64,000 nt of DNA from Rheinheimera aquimaris. GTDB taxonomy: Bacteria; Pseudomonadota; Gammaproteobacteria; Enterobacterales; Alteromonadaceae. The stretch covers positions 620,001 to 684,000 of the forward strand of contig NZ_JAJAVQ010000004.1 in assembly GCF_020531985.1 (NCBI RefSeq), written 5' to 3'. Below the pieces are notes generated by a model that worked only from the letters and a program-made list of their open reading frames with translations, was not told the DNA's origin and made no database searches. The position numbers were made by a program, and so were the translations under genes. Positions 53,404 to 62,820 of this stretch are shown here, piece by piece. Within the stretch, counting starts at the first letter, position 1. Every line of letters begins with the position of its first letter.

Positions 53404-55248
53404 ATGAGATCACTCAGCCTTTGTATCTTTGCAGCCTTACTGGCTGGTACGGCTTCTGCCGCAAATGTAAACGGTAATAAAAAATTCCCAGATTACTCTA
53501 TGGTGCTGATAGGTGGTGGGTTAAATACCTGCACTTCTGCCAGTGTGCGTGATTGCACCGACACGGATACCTTCAGTGCAGCCGCCAAAGCAGCAGATGT
53601 ATTTATGCTGACGCAGGAACATTTGGCAAATATTGCTGACAGCACCTTCTGGAGTGAAGAGCGGGTAATAGAACAGCAGCAAACGCTGGCCTTGCTGGAA
53701 TTTGTGCGCAGCCGGGTAGGTAGTGAACGGATATCTGAGCGCGAGCTGGCCAGATTATGGCGCTCTGCAGAGATTGAAATTGACGGTATCTGGGTGTCGG
53801 GCAGAGTGAACTACAACGCGTTAACCGACAGAGAGCGCAACTTTGTTTTTGATCAGCTGCAGATAATGGCTTCTGCGGACAAAGGTTCCAAACGTAATGC
53901 CACCCGGCAGAAAGAGTTTGCCAACCTGGCAAAAACCAAAGACGGTTTTACCGCTGAGATTTACCGCAAAATAGTTGAGCTGGCGCAGCAGGTGGCAGGG
54001 CCAAGCCGCGCACCAAGAATTCTGGTGGTTACCGCGTCCGGACGGGACCCTTTCGCTGCTGTCGATATGTATACCAATGTATTTGATGAAGCCGGTGCTC
54101 AGACCAGCTGGCTGCCGCTGAATGCCGCATATCAGGCAGCTCAGCATGAGCTGGTTGATAATAAACCAAGTTGCGATCAGCTGCCTCAGTATCTGGCCGC
54201 TTATCATGGTACTTATCAGCGCGAGCGGGTTTATCCTGACTTAATGCAGCAGCTGCAGACGTTTTGTAAACAAGGCACCGATGCTGCCGTTGAACAGATC
54301 CGCCGTGCTGATGCCATTTTCATTAATGGTGGTGATCAGAGCCTGACGTTACAGGCTTTTCGTCAGCCGGATGGCACGGCAACAGCTGAGCTGAAGCAAA
54401 TTGAATCTATGCTGGGTGCCGGACAGATTATTATTGCCGGTACCAGTGCTGGTACTGCTGTGATGGCAGGCGGCAGCTATCAGGGTCGCAGAACACCAAT
54501 GATCACTAACGGCGACAGTTACAGTGCGATGCAGTATGGCGCTTTTGATTTAGCTGCGCCTCAGCCCGGCTGCGATAAAGACCAAAGCTGCAGTAATGGC
54601 CTGGCAGAGCAGCATCTGACGTTTTCCGGCGCCGGTGGCCTCGGCTTGTTCCCTTGGGGCGTGCTCGATACGCACTTTTCTGAGCGCGGCCGGCAGGGAC
54701 GTTTGATCAGGCTACAGAACGATACCCAAACCCGTTTTGGCTTTGGCATTGATGAAGCAACGGCTTTGTTGGTTGCGCCGGGGCAGCAAGACAATGAGCC
54801 TGAAGTGACAATGGAGGTGCTTGGTGCCGGCGGCGTCTATATTGTCGATAATGAAAAAACACAAAGTGCCGGTGAGGGCGCGGCTACCAGTATTACTCAG
54901 GTCACTACTCACTACCTTACCCGTGAGGATAAACTGGAACTGAAAGAAGGTAATCTGCGCACCCGCTTTGCACAATGGAAGTTTGCCCCCAATAATAACC
55001 AGGCCCCGCTGTTAAATTCGGGTGATCTGTTTGAACGTGACAACTACCGGCAGTTGGCACAGTTGTTGTGTCTGACACAAAGCCGCCAGGCTACAGCCAG
55101 AGCGGTACGGGTTGGACAGGGGCATGAAATACGGCTTTATAAAGATTTATCTTCATATACGCGTGAAGGTGTATTTCGCCAGCCAGGCTCTGAGACTCAG
55201 TACTGTTCATATCGCAACGTGATGCTGGACATTCAGCCTGCTAACTGA
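53404..55248 (+). CDS. Secreted cyanophycinase-like S51 peptidase
   Basis: Exported serine peptidase of 614 residues. Signal peptide to about residue 19. The first strand and loop MVLIGGGLN (33-41) is followed by a helical insertion of about 160 residues (45-205). The peptidase fold resumes with RILVVTASGRDP, then ADAIFINGGDQ, the nucleophile elbow IIIAGTSAGTAVMAGG (Ser348) and GVLDTHFSERGRQGRL. Family members release beta-Asp-Arg from cyanophycin outside the cell. The size exceeds cytoplasmic CphB (about 270) and resembles secreted CphE forms. Divergent iadA and yfcC complete a likely pathway. Confidence 0.88.
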   Translation: MRSLSLCIFAALLAGTASAANVNGNKKFPDYSMVLIGGGLNTCTSASVRDCTDTDTFSAAAKAADVFMLTQEHLANIADSTFWSEERVIEQQQTLALLEFVRSRVGSERISERELARLWRSAEIEIDGIWVSGRVNYNALTDRERNFVFDQLQIMASADKGSKRNATRQKEFANLAKTKDGFTAEIYRKIVELAQQVAGPSRAPRILVVTASGRDPFAAVDMYTNVFDEAGAQTSWLPLNAAYQAAQHELVDNKPSCDQLPQYLAAYHGTYQRERVYPDLMQQLQTFCKQGTDAAVEQIRRADAIFINGGDQSLTLQAFRQPDGTATAELKQIESMLGAGQIIIAGTSAGTAVMAGGSYQGRRTPMITNGDSYSAMQYGAFDLAAPQPGCDKDQSCSNGLAEQHLTFSGAGGLGLFPWGVLDTHFSERGRQGRLIRLQNDTQTRFGFGIDEATALLVAPGQQDNEPEVTMEVLGAGGVYIVDNEKTQSAGEGAATSITQVTTHYLTREDKLELKEGNLRTRFAQWKFAPNNNQAPLLNSGDLFERDNYRQLAQLLCLTQSRQATARAVRVGQGHEIRLYKDLSSYTREGVFRQPGSETQYCSYRNVMLDIQPAN

Positions 55249-55274
55249 CAGCGATAAAGCGAGGTGAGCCCCTG

Positions 55275-57563
55275 ATGCAAGGACCGGTACATCCGCAGGT
55301 TAAAGCCTTTGCCAGTTGGATCCGGGCCTGGGGCAAGTTAAAACTGGCATTGATATGCCAGTTGTTGTTTGTGCTGTGCGCGGCGCTGCTAACTGCCTGT
55401 TATGGGGTGGTTGCTGGCAACAGCGTGGACTGGGCCCTGATAAAGGGCTCAGTGCTTGTGTCAGTTATTTTTGGTCCGCTATTTATTGCTTTTCTGTTTT
55501 ATCTGGTGTTGCACCTCGATGCCGCCCTGTCTTATCTGGAAGATTCTGCGCATCAGGAACGCCTGCTTAACGAAGGCATGCAGGATAATATCCGCCAGCT
55601 TAATTTTGAGATTGAAGAACGTAAAAAGGCATTTCAGGCCAAGCGGCGTGCTATAGACGAACTGCGCAAAGAAATCGCCGAGCGTAAAAAAGCCCAGATT
55701 GAACTGGAAGAGCAGAGCTTGCTTATCCGCTCCATTGTCGACAGCTCGCCTGACCTGTTTTACTACCGTGACGAAACCGGCCGTTTTGCCAGTTGTAATA
55801 AGATGTTTGAGCTGATTATGGGTAAGACGGCCAGTGAGCTTATCGGCCATTATCCGGCCGATATCTACACCGAAGACAGTGCCCAATCCGCTATTCTTAC
55901 CGAGTATGAAGTCAGTATGCAGCCGTCAGAGCTGACGTTAGATGTGCAGTTTGTTAAAGATGATGGCCAGGTACTGTGGTTTGAAATGCGTAAGGTACCA
56001 TTCTACGACCGCCATGGCCGTTACATTGGTCTGCTGGGCTTCGGCCGGGATATTACCTCACGTAAGTTGGCAGAACAGGCACTGGAGAAAGCTTATCAGG
56101 ACAAAGGTAAGTTCATTGCCACGCTAAGCCATGAGCTGCGTACGCCGCTAAATGGTATTGTGGGCTTAAGCCGGCGCTTATTGGAAACTAAGCTGAGTAA
56201 ACAGCAGCACGGCTGGGCTAACACTATTTTCAGCAGTGCTGAAACCCTGGGTAATATTTTCAACGACATTATCGATCTGGATAAAATAGACCGCCAGGAT
56301 CTGGATATTGTTTATCAAAGTGTGTCTTTAAAGCAGTTTATTAATGATATTGCTAACTTCGCGGAACTATTATGTCAGCAAAAAGGGCTGCAATTCACAC
56401 TGCAGTGTGATGGTCCTTTAGATATTAACCTTAAACTTGACCCAACACGCTTGCGCCAGGTGTTGTGGAACCTGATTAACAATGCGGTCAAATTTACTGC
56501 AAGTGGCGAAATTAGTTTGCATTGCCAACTGGATACCGAAGCTGGCCGCTTACATTTTTCCGTGCAGGATACCGGTATAGGCATCGCCGGCGAAGAGCTG
56601 GAACGCATTTTTGATATGTACTACAAATCCAATGATGGCCGGCGGCTGAGTATTATGGGGTCGGGCATAGGTTTGTCTGTTTCCAGAGCGTTAGTTGAAG
56701 CCATGCAGGGCGCTATTGCTGTGAACAGTGCAGTCGGGCAGGGTAGTTGTTTCAGTGTCGACCTGCCAGCACAGCAGCTGGCGCAGGAACAACAGCAGAC
56801 CATTGACTGCCCGGAACTGACCATACTGCTGGTAGAAGATGTGCCGTTAAATGCTGAGATAGCGACAGCCTTATTGGAGCAGCGCGGCCACACTGTCATT
56901 CTTGCTGAAACCGGTGAAGATGCCATAGCGCTGTTGGAAACCGAAGATGATATCGATTTGGTATTACTCGATATGCAACTACCTGACATGGACGGCGAAC
57001 AAATTGCGAAGTATATCCGCGAGGAACCGCATCTTGCGTCGTTGCCGATAGTGATACTCAGCGCCAATGTGCGCAAAGCAGAGCAACAATTGGCAAACCT
57101 ACAGATTAACGATGCTCTGGCTAAGCCAATTAATACTGCCCGGTTGGATCAGATGCTGGCAAGGCTGTTTTCACCCAGCGCGGTAAAATTACTGCAGGCT
57201 AAAGATACCGTAGAAGTCACAGAGCCACAGCTGTTAGATCAGGCGACATTAAATGATTATATCCAGTCTCTGGGCAAAGATGCTGTTAAGCGCAGTGCCC
57301 AGTTGTTTGCACAGCTGTTGCCTGGCTATATGAACCGTTTGATGGAAACCGCGGTACAACGTCATCTGACGGAATTTCAGGAAGCTGCGCATAAGCTGAA
57401 AGGTGCTGCAGCGTCAGTAGGGTTATTATGGGTACAGCAGCAGGCGAAGCGCTTTGAACAGGAAACGGTGAACTGGCAGGGGTTGGAGCGGCAGTTAGTG
57501 GACTTTCATTTGCAAACAGAGCAGCACCTGGCTGCTCTGTTTGAATACATCGATCAGGCTTAG
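55275..57563 (+). CDS. arcB: Aerobic respiration control sensor ArcB
   Basis: Hybrid histidine kinase of 762 residues. Two membrane helices (24-45, 57-79), coiled coil (about 95-150), PAS domain (about 152-262), HisKA with His286 in SHELRTPLNGIVGLSR, HATPase, receiver with Asp566 (LVLLDMQLPD) and HPt with His706 in HKLKGAAASVGL. This is the complete phosphorelay order of E. coli ArcB. In the PAS domain the equivalent of redox-active Cys180 is kept (Cys174, FASCNK). The equivalent of Cys241 is Trp235 (VLWFEMRK against ACFEIRK in E. coli). It starts 26 bases after the cyanophycinase stop with GAGGTGAG, so read-through is possible. Confidence 0.93.
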   Translation: MQGPVHPQVKAFASWIRAWGKLKLALICQLLFVLCAALLTACYGVVAGNSVDWALIKGSVLVSVIFGPLFIAFLFYLVLHLDAALSYLEDSAHQERLLNEGMQDNIRQLNFEIEERKKAFQAKRRAIDELRKEIAERKKAQIELEEQSLLIRSIVDSSPDLFYYRDETGRFASCNKMFELIMGKTASELIGHYPADIYTEDSAQSAILTEYEVSMQPSELTLDVQFVKDDGQVLWFEMRKVPFYDRHGRYIGLLGFGRDITSRKLAEQALEKAYQDKGKFIATLSHELRTPLNGIVGLSRRLLETKLSKQQHGWANTIFSSAETLGNIFNDIIDLDKIDRQDLDIVYQSVSLKQFINDIANFAELLCQQKGLQFTLQCDGPLDINLKLDPTRLRQVLWNLINNAVKFTASGEISLHCQLDTEAGRLHFSVQDTGIGIAGEELERIFDMYYKSNDGRRLSIMGSGIGLSVSRALVEAMQGAIAVNSAVGQGSCFSVDLPAQQLAQEQQQTIDCPELTILLVEDVPLNAEIATALLEQRGHTVILAETGEDAIALLETEDDIDLVLLDMQLPDMDGEQIAKYIREEPHLASLPIVILSANVRKAEQQLANLQINDALAKPINTARLDQMLARLFSPSAVKLLQAKDTVEVTEPQLLDQATLNDYIQSLGKDAVKRSAQLFAQLLPGYMNRLMETAVQRHLTEFQEAAHKLKGAAASVGLLWVQQQAKRFEQETVNWQGLERQLVDFHLQTEQHLAALFEYIDQA

Positions 57564-57567
57564 CAGC

Positions 57568-58275
57568 TTACTTTTCCAGTTTACCCACGAAGCGGTAGCC
57601 TTCACCATGGATAGTGCTGATTAACTCAGGGCTATCGATATCTGACTCGAAGTGTTTACGGATACGGCGGATAGTTACATCAACAGTACGATCGTTAGGG
57701 CGTAAATCGCGGCCAGTCATATGGCGAATTAACTGTTCACGGGTGAAGATTTTACCCGGTGTGTCCAGCATTAAACGCAGCGCGCGGTATTCGCCTTTTG
57801 GTAAACGACGTGCAACACCTTTTGGCGATGTCAGATTGCGGCTGTTCTCATCCAGTGTCCAACCGTTAAATTTAACTACGCTTTTGTGCTCTTCAACCAC
57901 AGGTTGCGCAACAGTACGGTTTAACAGGTTACGGGCGCGAATGGTTAGCTCACGTGGGTTAAATGGCTTAGTCAGGTAGTCGTCAGCACCAATTTCCAGA
58001 CCCAGGATGCGGTCAACTTCGCTGTCGCGGCCGGTCAGGAAAATCAGGCCGATATTTTCTTTTTGACGTAGTTCTCTTGCCAGAATAAGGCCATTTTTGC
58101 CTGGCAGATTAATGTCCATAACAACCAGATTTACCTTATTGTCGGTAAGCTTCTGGTTCATTTCTTCACCATTCACAGCTTCAATGACGTCATACCCTTC
58201 TCCCTGAAACAGGCTCACCAGGTTTAAACGGGTTACTTCTTCGTCTTCAACGATAAGAATCACAGGAGTTTGCAT
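57568..58275 (-). CDS. arcA: Two-component response regulator ArcA
   Basis: OmpR-type response regulator of 235 residues, very close to E. coli ArcA: receiver with Asp54 in [12 protein letters not shown], Lys at LTKPFNP, and winged-helix output with [31 protein letters not shown]. It receives phosphate from ArcB under low oxygen and mainly represses aerobic metabolism genes. Here it is convergent with arcB, with only four bases between the stops; in E. coli the two are unlinked. The upstream region holds an AT-rich palindrome and a GTTAAATTAATAAC stretch near the start which may serve for autoregulation. Confidence 0.96.
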   Translation of the reverse strand: MQTPVILIVEDEEVTRLNLVSLFQGEGYDVIEAVNGEEMNQKLTDNKVNLVVMDINLPGKNGLILARELRQKENIGLIFLTGRDSEVDRILGLEIGADDYLTKPFNPRELTIRARNLLNRTVAQPVVEEHKSVVKFNGWTLDENSRNLTSPKGVARRLPKGEYRALRLMLDTPGKIFTREQLIRHMTGRDLRPNDRTVDVTIRRIRKHFESDIDSPELISTIHGEGYRFVGKLEK

Positions 58276-58376
58276 TAGAGTTAGACCTTATGTGAATTGT
58301 GTTAAATTAATAACGGGATTTTGTTTTATATATGACTTGGAATTGTCAAATAATGCGTAATTATAACCAGCCATCC

Positions 58377-58405
58377 AATTGTTAACAAGTTTTTTGTTAA
58401 CAATT
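58377..58405. promoter_or_regulatory. Palindromic repeats upstream of arcA
   Basis: AATTGTTAACAA (58377-58388) and TTGTTAACAATT (58394-58405) form perfect 12-base arms around five bases. Each arm also contains the self-palindrome TTGTTAACAA. The region lies between the sensor kinase (stop 58462) and arcA (start 58275), so it may be a hairpin ending the kinase mRNA or a regulatory site of arcA. Confidence 0.45.
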
Positions 58406-58461
58406 AGATTTTTCTAATGTTCGTTGGTGGCAAATGACTGATAGCTACAGCAATTACTCAG

Positions 58462-60093
58462 TTAATGTTGATCGTTTTTAATCACGATAACGGGAAAATT
58501 TATGCTGATGCGGATACCGTGGCCTAAGGTACTGTCGAGCTGGATCTTGCCATTTAATGCCTGGGTGACCAGGTTATAGACCAGGTGTAGCCCTAAACCA
58601 CTGCCTCCTTCACCACGCTTGGTGGTGACAAAGGGATCAAAAATACGCTTTTTAATCGATTCCGGTACACCAGCACCATTGTCGGTGTAAATCAGCTGGC
58701 AGTTACTATCCTGCACCGAGATATCAATGGTCATTTCACCCTGTTCGATATGTTCAAATGCATGGATCAGGCTGTTCATGATAAGGTTTATCAGTATCTG
58801 ATTTATCGGTCCGGGTTTACTGTCAAGTTCGAGCTCAGCGGGGCAATTGACAATAATCTGATGCTGGGTTTTTTTCAGATTGGGTCTAAGTGACAGCAGC
58901 ACTTCATTGATCAACTGCTGCATATTAAACTGACGCCGGTTTTCATTGGACTGATCTACAGCAACCCGTTTAAAGCTGGAGATCAGGCTGGCAGCCCGTT
59001 CCATATTGCGATAGATGATACCGAGGTTTTCTTTACTCTCAGACAAAAACTTTGCCAGCTGTGAAGAGGTGAGTTTTTTCTCATCAAAAGCGCGCTGGAT
59101 ATCAGCCAGTTTGTCCTGCAGCAAGGTTGATGCCGTCACACCAAGACCAATTGGCGTGTTAACTTCATGCGCAACGCCGGCGACCATCTGGCCCAGGCTG
59201 GCCATTTTCTCGGTTTCAACAATCTGGTTCTGATACTGATGCAAGGTGGCCAGCGTGTTCAGCAGCTCCTGATTAGATGTTTTCAGGGCGTCAGTACGTT
59301 CTGCTATTTTCTGCTCCAGGCTCAGCGTCAGTTGTCTGTTTTCCTGTTCAGCCAGCTGCAGTTTACTGATTTGCTGTTCGATACGGTCCAGCATGGTGTT
59401 AAAGGCGCGGCTTAACATGTTGTACTCTTTGATCGGCGCTGTAGGTGCCCTGACCTGATAGTCTTTTTGCTTGGACACTTTTTGCATCACGTTAAGTAAA
59501 TTCTCTATCGGGCTGGTAAAGCGTTTCTGCAGTTTAGAGCTAATAAAAAAGGCACTGCCAAGTGCAATCAGTGCAATAAGAATATCGAGCAGAATGCGCG
59601 TCTGAATATAAGCGCTCAGTTCTTCCTGGCTTGCGCGTACATAGACATAACCTGATATTTCCTCATCAGCATAAATGGCTTTAGTCAGTTCGATATAATT
59701 GTCACTGATATAAGGCTTAAGAAACTGCTGCACCCGGGAGAACTGCACCGGGAAAGGGCCAATGCCATCACGGTTGTAGCTGGCAAAAAAACTCAGCTCA
59801 TCTGAGCCGGGAGTCTTTTTGTAGATATGAATATTGTGCAAAATATTAACCGCTTTAAAGGATTTCAGCCGGTTTTCCTCTGTATCGGCATCGTCCTGCA
59901 GAATGCTGTTTTGGGCATTGAAGGCAATAATGCTGACGTAACCCTCTAACTGGGTTACCAGCTTTTTTTGCTGTAGCTTTACATCCTGAGCTGTCGATAC
60001 CAACATCGCGAGGCAGAGTGTCAGACTGCAGATAAGCATAATCACCCAAATCAATGCACTTTTAATGGACGTGGTTTTATCTATTGCAATCAT
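58462..60093 (-). CDS. Membrane sensor histidine kinase
   Basis: Sensor kinase of 543 residues. Membrane helices at about 13-33 and 168-186 enclose a periplasmic sensor of about 135 residues resembling the CHASE8-type domain found in similar kinases. A HAMP-like segment (190-245), coiled coil, HisKA with His309 in VAGVAHEVNTPIG, and HATPase with DNGAGVPESIKKRIFDPFVTTKRGEGGSGLGL follow. No response regulator is adjacent except arcA 186 bases downstream on the same strand, so a link to ArcA is possible but not shown. The signal is unknown. Confidence 0.88.
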   Translation of the reverse strand: MIAIDKTTSIKSALIWVIMLICSLTLCLAMLVSTAQDVKLQQKKLVTQLEGYVSIIAFNAQNSILQDDADTEENRLKSFKAVNILHNIHIYKKTPGSDELSFFASYNRDGIGPFPVQFSRVQQFLKPYISDNYIELTKAIYADEEISGYVYVRASQEELSAYIQTRILLDILIALIALGSAFFISSKLQKRFTSPIENLLNVMQKVSKQKDYQVRAPTAPIKEYNMLSRAFNTMLDRIEQQISKLQLAEQENRQLTLSLEQKIAERTDALKTSNQELLNTLATLHQYQNQIVETEKMASLGQMVAGVAHEVNTPIGLGVTASTLLQDKLADIQRAFDEKKLTSSQLAKFLSESKENLGIIYRNMERAASLISSFKRVAVDQSNENRRQFNMQQLINEVLLSLRPNLKKTQHQIIVNCPAELELDSKPGPINQILINLIMNSLIHAFEHIEQGEMTIDISVQDSNCQLIYTDNGAGVPESIKKRIFDPFVTTKRGEGGSGLGLHLVYNLVTQALNGKIQLDSTLGHGIRISINFPVIVIKNDQH

Positions 60094-60238
60094 TCAGTTA
60101 TCTCTGTGAACTTGATGGCCGTTGCGGCTCTGACAGCCTGCATTGATGTTATGCACATTAAGCCAAATTAGCAAACTGCGCTGGTAAATTTCGTAAAGCA
60201 GTTTATAGTTGGAGCACTTGTTACTTTTAGGGCTGGTT

Positions 60239-60637
60239 ATGAGTCTGTGGGAAAGTTATAAGACCAGTGTTTTTATCTGCCATCAGGTGCTGAACTGCAA
60301 TATTGATTTTGCCATTATCAGCGCTCAGAACCCCGCCGGTGTAACCGGGCATCCCTATCTTAACCTTCGTCGTGACAAAGAATTTCAGGCTTATCTTAAT
60401 CAGCAAAAATTGCCTTATCGCTCTGTTATAGGCTGTGCTCCGGATCACAGTTTTCAGGAGAAAAGCTGGATAGTGCTGTGTGAGAAAAATACGGCTATTA
60501 CGCTGGCGCGGCAGTTTGAACAAAATGCTATTTACTGGGTTGAGCAGGGTGAGTTATTTCTGGTGCCTGTACTGCTGACTCAACATGAAGAAAGCCTGGG
60601 TAATTTCAGCGAACGTCTGGTATTGATGCCTGACTAA
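60239..60637 (+). CDS. DUF3293 domain protein
   Basis: Protein of 132 residues. IDFAIISAQNPAGVTGHPYLN and the later SWIVLCEKNTAITLARQFEQNAIYWVEQGELFLVPV fit DUF3293, a small cytoplasmic family of unknown function in gammaproteobacteria. The ATG at 60239 has AGGG upstream and starts at the family boundary. It is divergent from the sensor kinase and convergent with the next gene (4-base overlap). Confidence 0.8.
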   Translation: MSLWESYKTSVFICHQVLNCNIDFAIISAQNPAGVTGHPYLNLRRDKEFQAYLNQQKLPYRSVIGCAPDHSFQEKSWIVLCEKNTAITLARQFEQNAIYWVEQGELFLVPVLLTQHEESLGNFSERLVLMPD

Positions 60638-60939
60638 TTTTTACGCTGCAGAATGTCCAGCACCGCTTGCAATTTGTCACCGTAGATCACTTCCATCTGT
60701 CTTCTGGTCATGTTCTGGCTGACTTTTTCACCTTCTGTTTGCGGTTGCTGCAGCAGTGCTGCAAAATCACTGGCACAAATGCAGATCAGGCCTGGTGCTG
60801 CCATGCCGGGTAACTGTGCTGTGCGGTACAACATATTCGGGCAGGCTTTGGTGCGTTTCGGGCTCTGTACACAGCTAAAATTGTCAGCTGCTGCCGATGC
60901 TACTGTGAATAACAAAAACAGCGCTGACAATTTATACAT
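60634..60939 (-). CDS. Hypothetical exported protein with paired cysteines
   Basis: Exported protein of 101 residues: signal peptide MYKLSALFLLFTVASAAA, then four cysteines (FSCVQ, KACPN, LICICAS) that could form disulfides in the periplasm, then a helical C terminus. No known family recognised. It lies nine bases downstream of rsmC and may be co-transcribed with rsmC and trmB. Confidence 0.65.
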   Translation of the reverse strand: MYKLSALFLLFTVASAAADNFSCVQSPKRTKACPNMLYRTAQLPGMAAPGLICICASDFAALLQQPQTEGEKVSQNMTRRQMEVIYGDKLQAVLDILQRKN

Positions 60940-60948
60940 AAGAAGCCC

Positions 60949-61968
60949 TTAGTTTTTCTGGCTTGCGCGGTATATCACAAAGCCATTAGCTTTTGCGATA
61001 ACACTTACCTGCTTAAATGAGTTTTGCAGCAGTTCCTGATAGGCCAGATGGCTGTTAGCCACAATGGTTAAGTTGCCCTGGCTGCTCAAGCGGGTAGCAC
61101 TTTGAGCAATAAAAGCCTCGACAATACTGTAGTCAGTTTTTATGCCGGTGTGAAATGGCGGGTTACTGACAATGTAGTCAAACTGCTTCGGGAACTCTGG
61201 CAGGCCGTCTGCCGCTATCACGGTTCCACTTAACTTATTCGCCGCCAGCGTAAGTTCTGTCGCCTTAACGGCCAGGGCACTGATGTCAGAGCTGAACAGT
61301 TCAATCTGGGGATGTTTACGTTTTAACACGGCACCAATGACACCGCAGCCACAGGCGAAATCAAGCACCTTACCCTGGCTGATAACTGGCAGGTTGTCCA
61401 GCAGCAGCGCAGTACCAAGATCGAGCTTGCCGTGGTTGAACACCCCAGGCAACGAATGCAGCCTAAGCTGTTCACCGGCGGCTGTAATACTGAAGTGGCT
61501 GTCAGCTATCTTTGGCAGTGCAGCAAAATCACCAAACAGTGAAAACCACAGGCAATGCTTGGCGTTATCCAGCTTGTTAGCACCCAAACCAAGCTTCTGA
61601 GCGTGGCTGCCGAGGCTCTTAATGCCTCCTTTATTATCACCGGTAACGAAAACTGCGGTAGTACTTTTAATCGCAGGTTTAAGCTGACTGAGGGTATACG
61701 CCAGCTGCTCTTTGCTTTTGGGGTAGAAAATTACAATGGTATCAAAGCTGTCGCTAAATGCCGGTTCTGCGCTGTTGTACAGCGTAACGGCTGGCTGTCG
61801 CCAGCTGGTAGCGACGGCGGCGTCAGTGCTGTAACAGCTTAACTGTAACTGCGGCACCAGATGCAGAAGTTCAGCGGCTAAGTTATCTGCCATAGGCTCT
61901 GCCAGCAGCACTTTACCGCTCAGATCGGCAATGTTACGTAAAACCAGTTGACTGGCGTTGGCTAACAT
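60949..61968 (-). CDS. rsmC: 16S rRNA (guanine1207-N2)-methyltransferase
   Basis: RsmC, 339 residues: an N-terminal non-catalytic methyltransferase-like half and a C-terminal catalytic half with VLDFACGCGVIGAVLKRKHP and the substrate-base motif NPPFHTG. It methylates G1207 of 16S rRNA in the 30S subunit with SAM. Its start directly follows the trmB stop, so both are co-translated. Confidence 0.92.
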   Translation of the reverse strand: MLANASQLVLRNIADLSGKVLLAEPMADNLAAELLHLVPQLQLSCYSTDAAVATSWRQPAVTLYNSAEPAFSDSFDTIVIFYPKSKEQLAYTLSQLKPAIKSTTAVFVTGDNKGGIKSLGSHAQKLGLGANKLDNAKHCLWFSLFGDFAALPKIADSHFSITAAGEQLRLHSLPGVFNHGKLDLGTALLLDNLPVISQGKVLDFACGCGVIGAVLKRKHPQIELFSSDISALAVKATELTLAANKLSGTVIAADGLPEFPKQFDYIVSNPPFHTGIKTDYSIVEAFIAQSATRLSSQGNLTIVANSHLAYQELLQNSFKQVSVIAKANGFVIYRASQKN

Positions 61969-62691
61969 TTAGTTGTCCTTTTTATACATCAGATCCCAGA
62001 CGCCGTGGCCTAAACGCTGGCCGCGCTGTTCAAACTTGGTCAAAGGTCTGTGTTCAGGCCGTTCAACATAGGTGTTATCAGCAGAGAGGTTACTAAAGCC
62101 CTCTGCTGCCTGCATGACTTCCAGCATATGCTCGGCATAGTTTTCCCAGTCAGTTGCCATATGAAACACACCGCCGGGTTTTAGTTTTCGCCTGAGCAGT
62201 TGTACAAACTCCGGCTGCACAATGCGGCGTTTGTGATGACGTTTCTTATGCCACGGATCAGGGAAAAACAGCTGAACGGTGTCCAGGCTATTGTCCGCGA
62301 TGGTATCTTCCAGTACTTCAACGGCATCGTGCTCAAATACCCGCAGGTTTTTTACCTGCTGTGCAACTGCATCAGACAAACAGGCACCGACGCCCGGACG
62401 GTGAACTTCAATACCGATAAAATCTTTTTCCGGCGCTTCTTTTGCCATCTGTACCAGAGATTTACCCATACCAAAGCCAATTTCCAGCACTACTGCACTG
62501 CTACGGCCAAACACATCTGCCAATTGCAGTGCAGAGCTTTGGTATTGCAGGCCATAATCTGGCCAGTAGGTATCCAGCGCATGTTGCTGGCCTTTGGTCA
62601 GCCGGCCTTCGCGCAGCACAAACGAGCGGATTTTCCGCATATAAGTTGTGTTTTCAGCCTGTTCGCCGTGCTGCTCGGTACTGTCTGTCAT
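61969..62691 (-). CDS. trmB: tRNA (guanosine46-N7)-methyltransferase
   Basis: TrmB, 240 residues, makes m7G46 in tRNA. Visible are the family N terminus [30 protein letters not shown], the SAM loop [26 protein letters not shown], and [17 protein letters not shown], typical for the active site. The ATG at 62691 has GGAG upstream and fits the family; the frame before it does not. It is divergent from mutY, as in many gammaproteobacteria. Confidence 0.95.
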   Translation of the reverse strand: MTDSTEQHGEQAENTTYMRKIRSFVLREGRLTKGQQHALDTYWPDYGLQYQSSALQLADVFGRSSAVVLEIGFGMGKSLVQMAKEAPEKDFIGIEVHRPGVGACLSDAVAQQVKNLRVFEHDAVEVLEDTIADNSLDTVQLFFPDPWHKKRHHKRRIVQPEFVQLLRRKLKPGGVFHMATDWENYAEHMLEVMQAAEGFSNLSADNTYVERPEHRPLTKFEQRGQRLGHGVWDLMYKKDN

Positions 62692-62820
62692 GTGTTGCTC
62701 CGCATAATCGTTAACGGCGCGTATTATCCTTGTATTAGCGCCTTTGCTCAACCGCGATTATGGTTGGCAAGGTCAGGCGCTGTGCTTATACTGCCGGCAA
62801 TTGTTCTGGCAGAGGCCGTT

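Noticed and set aside
53256-53477. 73-codon frame before the cyanophycinase gene
   Set aside because: It overlaps the signal peptide region of the real gene in another frame and shows no domain or good ribosome-binding site.
62200-62820. Upstream extension of the mutY frame (207 codons)
   Set aside because: It runs opposite trmB, which has strong family motifs; the MutY family start matches ATG 62821.
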